Source: Gavia stellata (taxonomy: Eukaryota > Chordata > Aves > Gaviiformes > Gaviidae). Taken from it: a DNA stretch of 64,000 nt. Below are positions 10,801-23,500 of this stretch, piece by piece. The stretch lies in NCBI RefSeq assembly GCF_030936135.1, contig NC_082618.1:8157034-8221033 (forward strand). The letters run 5' to 3'. The notes beneath the pieces are model-generated. The model did no database searches. It was not told the DNA's origin and saw only the letters and a program-made list of their open reading frames with translations. The position numbers and the translations under genes are program-made. Numbering within the stretch: position 1 is the stretch's first letter; every line of letters begins with the position of its first letter.

Positions 10801-13800
10801 CATAAGTGATTTTTATTCTTGGGAAGGAATAAGAACAGTGAAAAGAGCACTAAACCAGGGAACATTTTGAAATTTTAAAATAAATTGCTTAGAGGGCATT
10901 AAACATTCAAATGCGAAGTAGGCATTAATGCAGAAACAGACCCTGAGATACAGAAGGCACAGGAGAAGCCCTCAGAAGGTGAAGCTCCAGCCCAAGCGTT
11001 GGTCGCGGATGCCATCTACTGGATAGCCACCCACGGGAGCTGGCAGCCCTGCAGGCGAGTGGCCGGGAGGGAGGAAAGTCACCTTCTGGGAGCCCTGGAA
11101 ACGGGATGAGATCCCTGCGATCACCACGGCAGAAGCTCAGAGACAGTAAACCGTGTAGAAGGCTAAAGCAATGCCACGCTCACGGACAGGTCTGCCAAAA
11201 CCTTTGGGCTCAGAGGAGGAGGAGGATGCATTTCTGAGACGGTAATTCCCCTCCTGTTTTTCATCTGCGCTGTGGGAAGTCCCCTGCGGAATCTGTGCTC
11301 CTAGTGATGCAACAAGGAACCATATCCTGGGCTTTTACTGATATTCTATACTCATATTTCTCCTTCAGAAGTGTGACTAAATTAGGCTTAGAGAACCTCA
11401 GTCATCGCTTTAAACAATTGCTCCTGGATCTTTTAAACTCTCCCGCTTCGAAGTGAGTGCAAGAAATGGAGCCACGTTCCAGGAGGGCAAGTCTAACCTT
11501 TCATCAAGAGCGTCGAGGCACTTGCCAGTGTTTCCTGTGCGGTGAAGAAAGTACCCAAGGACTGCAGAAACTGTCAGGACTGTGCATGAAAGCCCCACCA
11601 CATTCCTGCAGTGCAGTACGCACGGCTGTCTGTTACCAGCAGCCAGCACTGCTCCCCCTTTTCCTAGCCGCTCTGGGTTACATCCAGCACTGGTGGGCGC
11701 ATACAGTCACCAGTCTTGACTTAGAAGTCTAAAGATAGCACACTAGTGTGGCTGTTGCTATCCTACTCTGAGAAATATGGTCCCAAATAAAAGGAACTGT
11801 GAAAAGAACTTGGCATTAAATTAGCAATATAGGTCCCCTGCAGGAGATAAAAGTGACTTATCTGCATTAAATTCCGCTTAAATGTTGGCCCTTGTAGTTT
11901 CCCACCTAGGGAGTCCGGGAGAGTAGCTTTCGGCTTTCACACCTAGCAGCGCTCAGGGAAATTAATACTATTAGTTTTTGCATTGCATCACCCACTCATG
12001 AAACTCCATTTTCTACCTGAACGAACCAATTTGCAAGGCGGTCTCCTGCCTCAGCCACGGGGTAAGGCTGTATCGTAGCAGAGATCTGCCAGGTTCCCAT
12101 GACTTGGTTCTTTTTCTGGACAGAAAACATGCCGCTGCCACTGATGGGCTGGACTTCAAGGGGGTTTTGTTTCCTCTGGGAAACCAAAATGACTGAGGAT
12201 GATGCTAAACTGGGTGCCTGTTTCTTGCCTGATTTAGATGCTCTCTGATGGCCAGCACGGGACATTCCCTAGCAGTATTCCCAGATCTGCCTCTCTCTCA
12301 AGACTGTATTCTGCTGTGGCTGCTCCACAGCTTGAACCTCAGATATTTTTGTCTACCTAGGAACTTTCATCACCAGTGGGATTTCTTGGAAGTGCTCTGC
12401 TGGAAAACCAAGTGCTGATTTGATCTTGTGAAGTGCTGCCAAACAATATTAGCAGTTTTAACTTCCCTGCTGTGGCGTCATCCCTCATTCCCTCTGCAAG
12501 GAACCTGCAAAGACTGAGCTGCTTCCTCTTTCCAGTTGACGGGGAACCATTTGCTGCCAGTCTTCAGGAGGAAACCTCACTCCTTCTCCGTGGCTGGAAC
12601 CACTGCAGAGAGTTTCGTAAGGCAAAAGCCACAGTCCCTGAGGAAACACCTTCTCAGAGTGCTGGGGCTGCAGCTCTCAGCAAGCACGAGCACAGGGCAG
12701 AGCTGAGGAAGAGGAGGAGGCTTCTTGCATGTCCGTCCCTCATCTACGGACTTGCTCGCCCAGGGGTCCGGAAGGCAGAGCTCTCTTAGGTTGGCCCAAG
12801 GAAATAAGAAGGTTTTGTTGTTGCTGGCTGCTGAGAAAATGTGTGGATGACTCATCAGTCTTCTGCCACATGCTGCTTTTACAACTGGTTTGTTGAAATT
12901 CCAGACAACTGGGCTTTTATCAGCTAAAAAGGGAAATGAGCTCAGTTACCCTGTGTAAATCCGGAGCAATTTATTTGTAGACTGAGGACTTAAACCTGTG
13001 CAACAGTGATCACTTCTGAGACAGCCAAATTCCCTCTTGACGTTCCTTCTCCCTTTTGGTTTAAGAACGTCCCGATGACCAAGGTCTTTCGGCTTTTCCA
13101 GTTTAATTAGATCTGGGGCATCTTTTTGATGGGTAGTCCCTGTTTCCTGCTTGTCCCTCTCCTAATGACTGCGCAGCACAGACGAGCCCCAAGAAAGAGA
13201 AGCCAATTTACTCTCCTTTTCCTCGGGGCCCTTCTGATGCTGTATCACGCTTGGCTTACACAAAAGTTTGCATCATCTGATCTCTCACGCAAAGGATCCC
13301 AGAATGCAGTGAGATAAAAGAGTCATACCACTGAGGGTTCCCCTGAAAATCAGTTTTATGCGCTAGACTCGGAGCTTGTGTCTCCAACAGGAAATGCCAG
13401 AGCTGGGAAGCAGATGTGGACATGAGATACTACTGAAAAGTTGAACAGGAATCGACAAGACCTGCTGTCAGAGGTGGCCACTTTCAACGTTTTATGGACT
13501 GCAATGCACTTTTTGCAGAGTAAGCTGTTCTGCTTGTTATTCCTCATCATCCCGCTTACCTCAAAAAAGGAATTAGGAAAGATCTGAATGGATAAAACCC
13601 CAAAGTACTATTTCTGTATCTTCGCAGGCACACAGTTCTGCAGTAGCTCGCCATACAGCAACGTGCAATACAAAACATCGAACAGCGTTAAAATGTCTTT
13701 AATGGCCCCGAGGTCCGGTCTGGGCTGGTAGCGCGGTCAGGGCAGGCACCATGCGTTTCCCCCCAGGAAGAGAGGCACTGGCAGCGGCACTTTGGCCCCC

Positions 13801-14029
13801 GTGAACTGCAGGTTGCCGCTGTGTCAAGGCAAGAGGCCACCCCGCTGCGTCCACCTCCGGCCACCTTTGTGTTTTGGGTTTAGGCTTTCTCCTTTGGAGA
13901 GGACGCTGCTGCAACAGCGTGACGTGACGCCCCTCCGAGGTACGCGGAGCATGGCCGTGCGCGGGTATTTGTCACCCTGTATGCAATAACTCCGTCTTGG
14001 ATTATTATTCGTATCTGCTGCACCGCTGA
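7841..14029. other. Gene-free interval between divergent TMIGD1 and CPD promoters
   Basis: About 6 kb in which no open reading frame resembles a known exon and none shows linked, phase-compatible splice sites. Open frames of 60-130 codons (for example around 8129-8633 and 12433-12789) overlap on both strands and look like chance. One degraded repeat-like segment is listed separately. Enhancers for either neighbour could lie here, but I cannot point to a specific one. Confidence 0.6.
9742..9930 (-). repeat. Possible ancient degraded interspersed repeat
   Basis: Read on the minus strand, a core resembling gtctaatccagccttgacag followed by gcccgatccaaatacctcaa recalls old CR1/L3-type 3' sequence common in sauropsid genomes. 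The match is from memory and partial. It could equally be unique sequence. Confidence 0.2.
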
Positions 14030-14517
14030 GCACCGTGGAGAGGCTCCGTGGGCCTCTGCCCTGCTCCCGCGGGGGCTTTCGGGAGGGGAGGCGCTGAGCG
14101 CGCAAAGCCGAAGGCCGCTGTCTCCGGCGGGAGGAAGGACATCACCGCTTCGGGGAGCGCAGGTGGGTTCTCGCCGCCTCCTCGCGCTCCCTGCTCAGCC
14201 CCCGCGCCGCTGGGCCCGCGCCGGGCGCCCCTCTCCCCGCGGCCACCGGGGCCGGCGGCAGCGCGGGCCACCGCAGCGGCGCGGCCCGCAGGGGGCGCCG
14301 CAGTGCTGCCTGGTTCCCCACCCCATAGTGACGCAGCGCTCCCTACCGCCGCTCATTGGTCCCTCGCCGCCTCGCCCTAGCGGCTCCCCCCCCCGCCGCC
14401 GTCGCTCATTGGCGGGCGGCGGAAGGAGCGCCCGCCCGCGGGCGGGGCGAGCGCCACCGCCTCCTCCCGCTGCCCGGCAGCTCCGGGGAGCGGCGGGGCC
14501 GGGCGTGCGGCGGGGCC
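14030..14517 (+). promoter_or_regulatory. CPD: CPD CpG-island promoter with two inverted CCAAT boxes
   Basis: A strong CpG island begins near 14030 and continues through exon 1 to about 15320. Two copies of GCTCATTGG put inverted CCAAT boxes (ATTGG) at 14355-14359 and 14408-14412, 53 nt apart, with GC-box-like GGGCGGGGC sequence nearby (about 14440). There is no TATA box. This is a typical NF-Y/Sp1-style housekeeping promoter; factor assignment is inference. Confidence 0.65.
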
Positions 14518-17500
14518 ATGGCGAGCGCGGCGCGGGGGCTCGGCCGGCGGCGGGGGCTGCTGCTCCCGCTCCCGCTCCTGCTCCTCTGCGCGCTGCTGCC
14601 GGGCCCGGCCCTCGCCGCCCACATCAAGAAGGCGGAGGCGGCGGCGCCCGGCGAGGCGCTGCGGTACCTGCACTCGGCCGAGCTGGGCGAGGCGCTGCGG
14701 GCGCTGGCGGCCGCCGCTCCCCCGGGCCTGGCGCGGCTCTTCAGCATCGGCGAGTCGGTGGAGGGACGGCCGCTGTGGGTGCTGCGCCTGACGGCGGGGC
14801 TGGGGCCGGAGCGGGCCGGCGAGGAGCCCGGCGGCGCGGCCCTGCCCGGGCGGCCGCAGGTGAAGCTGGTGGGGAACATGCACGGGGACGAGCCGCTGGC
14901 GCGGCCGCTGCTGCTCCGCCTGGCCCAGGAGCTGGTGCGGGGCTGGGCCGGCGGCGAGGCGCGCATCGGCCGCCTGCTCAACACCACCGACCTCTACCTG
15001 CTGCCCAGCCTCAACCCCGACGGCTTCGAGCGCGCCCACGAGGGCGACTGCCGCGGCGGCGGCGGCGCGGAGGGCGGCCGGGAGAACAGCCGCGGCCGCG
15101 ACCTCAACCGCAGCTTCCCCGACCAGTTCGGGGCCGCCGAGCCCGACCTGGAGCCCGTGCCCGAGGTGCGAGCCCTCATCGCCTGGATGAGCCGCAACAA
15201 GTGAGTGCGGCCCGGCCCCCCCGCCCGCTTCCCCTCCGCCCGGCACGGCCGGCCCCCGGGGCCCGGCACCCCGCTCCGGGGAGAGGGGGGCCCTCGGCTC
15301 CGCTCCCTGGGGGCTTCCCTGGCTTTCGGCCTTTCCCAGTGCTGCCTAGCAGGGCTTGGGGGGAAAAAAAGCCATTTCCCACCGTTTCGTCCTAGCCTGC
15401 CTCCTGCGCTGGGTTGGCCTGTCTTCGCAGCCGGGGACAAATCCTGCACCCGGTGACCGGGCCAACCCTTGTGCTGGCCAGTGTGTGCAGGAGAGCGGTT
15501 CGGTGGGCACGGTTTGCCATGCGCCTACCTGCCAAGGAGCCCTGCTAGCCCCACTGGGCACGGTTCGTGCCCTGCACGCACCCGGGCACTCCGGGCCTCC
15601 GTGGGTGTCTGCGCATCTCCCTTCTCCAGGAGCCTGCAGCTGGAAACGTCTCCTTCTCCGCTTCGTCTTCAGCTTGTCTGTGGGTTTTGCTCTTGGGACC
15701 GATAACGCTTTCACCATGAGCTGTGGGGTGCTTAAAATATCCAGGGTTATGTGTATAACTGGTCTGTGTACAAACTTGTTAACAGAGAGTTGTGTTGAAC
15801 AGGGCTTCCCCCCATCTCCGCGTTTCATGGAAAATTCCCTGGATTTAGCAATAACGCTCTGTGCAGCAGCGTTTCCAAATACGGGCCCTGCTCCTGCAGC
15901 CCTCTTCCCTGTCTGTCCTGTCCAAGCACGCAGGGCTGAGCCTTTAGTGCCCACGCTGACCTGTTAGGCCCTCGCCTTCCGAGGGGGTGAATGGTGGGAA
16001 GGCGCTGTGCCCAGAGCGGGACAGCCCGGGGGGGAGACGGCGCCTGTGAAGCCCAGCTCCACTTTGGGGCCCTGGGAGGCGCAGCGGCCAGGCTGGGCAC
16101 CGTCTCTTCATTTAGCTGTGTGCTCTTCTTTAGAGAACTGTGGAAGGTTCAAACCACTAAGGTCAGCGCAACCAAGCGTGTAAAGTTGTGCAGAGAAAGC
16201 CAAAATGCAAAGTCTGGTCAGATACGAGCAACGTGCTGAAACAGACTGTCGTCCTCTTCGCAAATGGGGGTAGAGAGAGAAATGGAGAGGGGGTGGCTGA
16301 TGGCCGCGGTGCGCTGTAGGGCTGTCGGTTGGATCCAACCAACATACACAACGTTCAGCTTCGTATAATGTTTGCTCAGTTTTAGGGAACAAAATTTGCT
16401 TGGACAGACTATCTTTATTAAAACGTGGTGGATGGTGCTGTCCGTGGGCATTGTTGCTCTAGAGGAATTTCATGAACTTCCCCAGTAATTGCTTGTCCTA
16501 AGGATGCTTTAGGACAGCTCTGATGCAGCAGTTCGCACTAAAATCCCTCCAGACTTGGTTCAACTCAAAATTAGTTACTGGGGAAACTCATGCACGTTCT
16601 TAATATCATTTTGAAAATACCTTGGGTTTTTTTTTTTTTTTTTTTTTTTTTTTTGCAAGTGGTTGAGGTGGGATTTGCATGTAAGCCAGGGTGAAACAGG
16701 AAGAACGTGGTGCTCTGTGCATCCCTCTGCCTGGCAGCACCAGTTAATGTTGGTACACTTGTTAGACTAACATAACCACTGATAGAAAAATGAATGGGTA
16801 AATAGAACTGTTTGATTAAAAAAAGAGATAGTGGGTGTAACGCAATTTATGTGCGCTATTTTAAGCAAGGCAAAGGTATTGGTCATGTTACTTCTGCTCA
16901 GAAACAAAATCCCATTTGACCGAATGAAAAGGAAAGCTCTTTTTCCCCTCGGTGCGGTATTTATTGGAAAGAGGAAGAGCAGAGAAAATTATTGTTGGGA
17001 TTCGTTGAAATGTTTATGCTGCCTGGGATCAAATTAAAGTGTGATATAGGGCATGCCGTGCTGTATTTTCTGACTTGGGATTTTAACAGCTCTGTCACAC
17101 ATCCAGATTTTATTTATGCAAGTCAGTTCTGTTGTACGTACCAAGCGTTGCTCAAAGCTTGACGAAGAGCCGTGTACATTACTTTATGCGCAGGGCACTG
17201 CTTGTCCATCACGGAGTTTGAGGGCTCTGTCTTAGGCTGAAGCAAGAAACTTGTTTCATCTCCATTAATGCCAGATGTCGGTTTGGGGAGTGAATAAACC
17301 AGTCCTGAGAGTTGGTTTATTGCAAAAATTTGCCGACTTCCCCAGCGTGCTCCCACTTGGACGCTGCTCAGACCCTCTGACAATCCTGCTCGCAGTGTTG
17401 GAGGCTGGTGTTAATACAAGGGGATACGTCTCCCAGGACAGTGTATCTTTGTTCAACAGTAGCCAAGTCGGTGTTGGATGAGTGTGTATCTGTTAACGTA

Positions 17501-20500
17501 GCCTTCATGTAGCTGCAGCTCCACAGGCGTTCTCCCTGCACAGGGCTGATGGAGCAGGGTCTGATCGCTTCCTCTTCCAAAGTAGCGTTACTGCTGGGCA
17601 GCTCGTCCAGTGGACGCGGTTTGCCTCGTTGATCCCAAATAGAGTTTGGAGGCTCCTGAGAACACAGTTTGGGTGGGAAGGCAGTAGAATAACTGGTTGG
17701 GCGGCTGTAGCCGGCTTCCTGTTGAAATTGTTCCAGTATGACTCTTTCTTCTTTTTCTTCTCCTCCTTCCCAACCCCAGGTTTCTGCTCTCTGGCAATCT
17801 TCATGGTGGCTCAGTGGTTGCAAGCTATCCCTATGATGACTCTCCCACGCATAAGCCTACAGGAGTCTACAGCAAATCTGCTGATGACGAAGTGTTCAAA
17901 TATTTGGCAAAAGCTTACGCGTCACATCACCCCATAATGAGAACTGGCAAACCCAATTGCCCCGGCGAGGAGGGAGAGACCTTCCAAGACGGTATCACAA
18001 ACGGTGCTCAGTGGTATGATGTAGAAGGTAAGCTGCGCTGGTGAATCGTTCGCTCTCTCCTAGTTCACCTAACAGACTGTCTTAGGGAAATAGTTTCTTG
18101 CTCCCGCTGAGAAGTGACAGCCAAACCAGTGGTGATTATCACAGAGGAAAGGACGGCGGGTGAAGTGGTATTTTTAACTTTGAATGTGTTCTAGCAGCTT
18201 GAAATGAAGGGAAGTGGCATCACAGGCACACCAGTAAGTGCTTGATGAATCACAGCTCGGGAGATGTTTGTAGGGAAGAGATCACAGAAAACTGGAGGTT
18301 CTTCCCGACCCTGTTAGGTGCTGGAGAGTTATCCTGCATGCGGGAGGCTTCATTTGTCAAATGAACTGTCATTAGGTCTCCGGACGGTTACTAAATTTTG
18401 ATACAGGAAAGAGGAAACTGTTGTTAAACGTATTAAACCAATGCTAATAGTCTGTGAGGGTTTTCTAACCTCCAAACTTGTAATTTTGTAAATGATTATA
18501 GACTAGCCTGCTGTAAAACTATGTCAAATGGTTTAAATGCGTGGTCTGAGCTAATCTAGCTGCTCTCGCTGGTAGTGGGTAGGCAGCTTTTCTATGAACT
18601 GCTCTGCTGTTAGACCTGTGCAGAGGGTGACAACCAGCACGGTCTGTTCTTGTCCACGAGTGCAGTGGGATCTAGAAGGGATCCAAAATTCGGTCTGCTG
18701 GGGCTTCTAGGAGAGCTCCTGTTCCCCCCATTAGGCAGCTGCACTGGGAGGTGATTTGAATATAAGCAAATTACCTCCGGGTGCCACCACTCTGCTTGTG
18801 TGGAGGTAGCTGGCCTGGCTCAGCCACGTTGTGGGCTGCTCTGTGTGCATCGGTTTTGCTGAAAATGGGATTTAAAAGACAGTTTATGTGGCAAGATGCT
18901 CTCGTGGAAGAGGCTCTGTGGGCTCTTGGGAAGGAAAATCTTGGCCGTGTCATTAGAAGAAGTTACACCATTGCCGTGCCCCCTCAGCGGATGTTGTACA
19001 ACCATGGCCTCGCCAGACGGTGCAGAAACTTCTGTAGTGAGGACACCACAAAAACCTTGCATAAATGATCCAAAGAAGTTGTGGTGCTTTGCTGCGCCTG
19101 GACTGCTCTGCTTTCCCTCACACTGGGGCTGAGGGGTGATGGCAGGAGTGCTGAGCAAGTAGTGACATTGAGCGTTGTTTATCCTTCAGAGCTTACAGCT
19201 TAAATTGTAATAAGACGATGTCTTTCCAAAACATGGGCTTCAGAGTTGAGTCCTGTGTTAACCCTGAATCCACCTTGCTTGGGAAGGAGGGATGGGGATC
19301 CATTACTGGGCCTGAACACATCACCTCTGTGCTGGAAGAGGAAGTCTTGATTTCAGTGGTGGCTGAATCATTCCCCAGTATTTCACTGGTCAAATAAGAT
19401 GTCGTGTTCAAATAAGATGCAGTTTTACCTCTTTCTCTAGCAGCTGTCTCCTTCCCTCCGCCCTATCGAGCACACCAGCTCTGGTGTTTGCTGGCTCAAG
19501 GTTCACTCTGCTGCTGTGAAAAGTCCGGCAGGATGAAGGTTTGTGTAATCTGGTGAATTTGCTTATGAGGGAACAGGATATCCTGGATGATCTGTGCTGC
19601 CTTGTTCTGGTGGCAGTCGTTATCGGCAAACATCTCAATGGGGAGTTTGTTAGCTACAGCTCTAATGTTTTCTGCTGTTGGAATGAAGTGGGATGGGGGT
19701 GTGCTCTGAAGGGAGAGTGGTTCCAGAGCTTTGGACCTGGGTTCCCCTGTCCCCAGTGAGCAGCATTTTTCGCTGCAGCGTTAACTTCTTCATCCTCCTG
19801 CTAGAATGTGAGGCTCCTGGGGAGTGCAAGGTTTGCTAGTGGCTGTGGCACTGGTGCACGAACCTTTTGGGCTGCCTTTGCCTTGTCAGCGAGCAGAGCA
19901 GAGGTTTCACCTACTTTCCTTTCGCAGGAAATGGCAAGGTGTGAACTGAAGACCTGTTTGCTCTGTGCTGCCATCGCTGTGGTTTATATTATGTCCAATA
20001 GCCTCCAGCTTCCAGCCTCTGCGGAAATAACCCCTTTCACTGTGAGGAGCCACAATCTCGGGCTCAGCGCTGATGGCAGTAGGCAATTCACGGGCAGAGA
20101 TGATAGAGAGGGTGCACTGACGCTAGCTCTCAGAGCGGAGCATTGCTGAGGTTGACAGACCTGTGCGGTTTCTCCCCAAAGTGGTAGTTTAGGTCTTGTC
20201 GCTGTTGAATACACGTGTGGAGGGTGATGGCAGCCCTTGGAGCACCTCCCAGGCTGAGGAGTTCACGTAAAGTGTAATCCGCGGGAGCTGAGAATCCACG
20301 GAAGAGCACAGGTGAACTAACAGAACTGACTGCAGAGGCCAGTACACGTGTATTTTGATGTTGTGTGAAGTTACTGTCTCCCTTCAGCATTTTAGGTGTT
20401 AACATTTATTTTCAGTAGTGGATGAAGAGCAGGCGAATGGGAGTCAATTGTATGCCATGTGTGACAGAAGCGGCAAAACCACCGTGGTGGCTGTGTTGAG

Positions 20501-23500
20501 TCATTGACTCTCTCAGCTTTGTGCCAAGGACTGCTGAGGCTCGTACTTGGACCAGGAGGCCTTTCCCAGTGACTGCAGAATTTAAATGTGTGGTAAAATG
20601 AGGCTGGGGAAATCCCAGTACCCTGTGGGAGCTCCCTGGGCTGGGCTGAGCTCTAGAGTTCTGAGCACACGGTTCTGTGAACGGTGCGGGGCACACGCTT
20701 GTGGCCTGTGGATCAGGTTGTGCCAGGAGAGGCTGCAGGCTCCAAGTGAACTAAAGCCAGGAAAAACAAAGAAATGAGAACATAACGTCTCAACAGGTGG
20801 AAATTTTCCTGCCACGTTTTGTCATGTGAAATCAAACATGCTGGAAAGCCAACTGCTACAGGATTCATTGTCCCGGAGTTACCAGTTCAGGTTTATGCTG
20901 GTGCCAGACCCCATTAACTTTCATTTGAGTTTGCAAACAACCTCTTACGTGTGTCAAACCGAGGTGGCAAGTACAAACTGTTGGAGTAATTGTTAAGGTC
21001 AAGTGTGCACAGAGAAAGATGGCTCTCTGCCACATGGCTGAATTTGGCTTCTGCATTCCAGCTGCTATAGATAAGCACGTCTGTGACTGGGGACACTTTT
21101 TAGAGGCTATCTCTGTTGTACATGCTCTTACTCTTCCTTCCTTTTTAACCTCCGGGGGTTTTAACTACCGAGTGGCTGGTTCAGATCAAGAAAATACATG
21201 CAAGTCTGGGCTGGTGTATGGTCCAGGTGATGCTTGGAAAGCGGTTAAAAGAAACCGCTTAAGTCTTATCTGTGGGAAGGACATGCTTGCTTTTATTTTG
21301 TAAAGAGTCAAGTTTGGAAGTTGAATTCAACATAATGTTCAATATGGTATTTTGTGGGCAGTCTTGGAAGGTCTTGTCGTTATTTGTAGTCCCGTCCCAA
21401 AAGTTATTTGCTTTGCTAGTTTGACTTGCTGATGTCCAAGTGTTTGAGGTGTTTCTGGTGCCTACCGGAAGGCACGTCTTAGGTTGAAAGTGGATTTAGG
21501 TCATGTGTGTGCTTACTAGGTTGTTTTGGCTGTGGTTACTAGCCACACTGAGCTTCCAAACAGCTTCTAGTGGCATCAAACTCAGAGCAATTCAAATGAG
21601 TGCTGAGAACAGTGGGTGCTCATGGCATTGCTGTGGTGGCCTCTGTTTCCTGGGCATGGCAGAAGGCAGTTGCACAGTGTGAGCTCTGGTAGAAGTTTTC
21701 AGCCATGTCTTCCTGGGATATGCACAGTTAGCTGCCCTTATGTGTTTGTGTTTTCATAGAATTCTTCTTGCAAATTTTTCTTTCTTCTTGAGAAAAGTAT
21801 TGGCTTGGTGGTTCGAGGGTCTGATGCCTTTTTCCACATCTAACATGAACTGCTGGGCCGTGTTTTGGTGGTGCAGCTCTTGGGAAGACTGCCCTCCACT
21901 TTGAGAGAGCCCCGGGAAGGCTGTGGGGCTGTGCTGCTCTGGGCTGTGTGATGCAGCTGCTGGAGTTGGAGGCTCAAACCTCACCTCCTCTGAGTTTTAA
22001 TGATTGCAGACTAATGGACTAAAACATTCCTCTGCCTGTTTGGTGCTGCTGCTGGTGCTCACCCTGGTCTTGTGCTACGGGCCAATTGGTTCCGTCCACA
22101 GGGTAAGTGACTTGTGCCACGTATTTAATTGCGGCTCTAGTTTCCTTTGTGCCATCTGCTCTCTGCAGAGCAGACATGACCATTTCTCTGCTTTAACTTA
22201 GGTGCAGGTCTCTCATCTCCTAATGTCTGCTCCAGCGAGAGCTGGAATTAGAGAGGTTTCTGCATAGTGCAGTTTGAAAATAGAGTCCTTCCTGGCTGGC
22301 CTGGAAGGCTTCTCCTGGCACGTGGTGTATTTATGGTATCTGGATCCCCGGGCTTGACTCTAGAGAGCTGCACTCTCCTGCTTGCCTGCCTGGTGTGGAG
22401 CTTGGCAGGGAGCAGAGGAATGCTTGTCCGAGTGAACTCTGCAGCGCTTGTGCTGCAGGAGGTCTGGGATCCTTGCCTGAAGTGCAGTCCTGGTGCTCAA
22501 GGAGTGGGACAGAGCAGGGGAGAGGTTTGTTCTGAGCATTTTTGTGACCTACTGCCAGCCAGGGACTGACTTGCTGTGACTGTAAGCTGCTCACTTTTGC
22601 TTTGCTTTCCTCACTGGTAAAATAGGTATGATGCTTCATTGGGAGGCTGAAGCTTTACGCAGTTTGGGCTAAAAGACACCCTGTGATGAAAAAATGCTAG
22701 AATAAATTTGGCAAGTTATCTCAGATATTACCCAAACAGATAGGTAGAGTAGAAGCACTGTAGTCAGACAGCCCTCTGCCTTGGGTGTGCTTTTTCTGCT
22801 CTGCTAATGGTAGGCTGTGTACTGGTCTGTCTTTACACCTCCGGCTCTTCTGCGTAGCCAGGAGAGGCTGTGCAGATGGTATATGGAAAAATACGTAATT
22901 CCATATGCTGTAAAAATAACTGTCCTGCTCGGCAACGGGGCCATGTGAAGGCCAAATAAGTGCAGCGAATACAGTCCAAATTTTCAAGCATGCAATGGAC
23001 TACTTTCTCAAAGAGACAGTTTTACCGAAATGTAGCAAGCTCTAATTTAGTCCGTTGCTGCTCTGTTACGGGTGAGCATCTGTCCTAAATTTGCTTGAAT
23101 GGCAGATGAAGCACTAAATATGCTTCATAATGGCTCTGGTTTACATATGGATGTTTTCAAATGCATTAGCGTCCTGCTATGAACAGATGGTTATAGGCCG
23201 GCAAATTGTTTCATTCTGCATGGTGTTTACTGGTGAATAGAGTGGTCCGCTGTGGGTTACTTTTCTGAGCCTGGTAACAGGAGCTGAATAGAATTGAGCA
23301 TGTAGCAGATTTGCAGGCCTTGTTCCTCTAACCTCTTGAACTGAGTTGGAGAGTTTTAAAATCCTCAAACACTTTTTGGCCCATTGTGCTGGGCAGAAAA
23401 GTCTCTTTCCTGTTTTGATTTCAGCCCATGCACAAGCTGCAATGCTCTCTGGCGGCAAGTGACATTTGATTTGTTACAATAAAACCTACATGTTCTCTTA

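Noticed and set aside
14377-15246. 289-codon minus-strand open frame antisense to CPD exon 1
   Set aside because: Same GC-driven effect on the other strand; repetitive Arg/Ala/Gln/Val composition, no recognisable domain, and it ends within the promoter island.
14163-15395. 410-codon plus-strand open frame over CPD exon 1
   Set aside because: It is a shadow frame produced by extreme GC content: a low-complexity Arg/Ala/Gly/Pro product overlapping the true exon, which has a signal peptide and catalytic motifs.
15346-15967. About 200-codon open frames on both strands in CPD intron 1
   Set aside because: They sit on the tail of the CpG island, overlap each other antisense and resemble no family.
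21800-21820. GGTTCGAGG as a tRNA B-box-like motif
   Set aside because: No A box or cloverleaf arms at the right spacing; the other short TTCGA matches in the window also failed.
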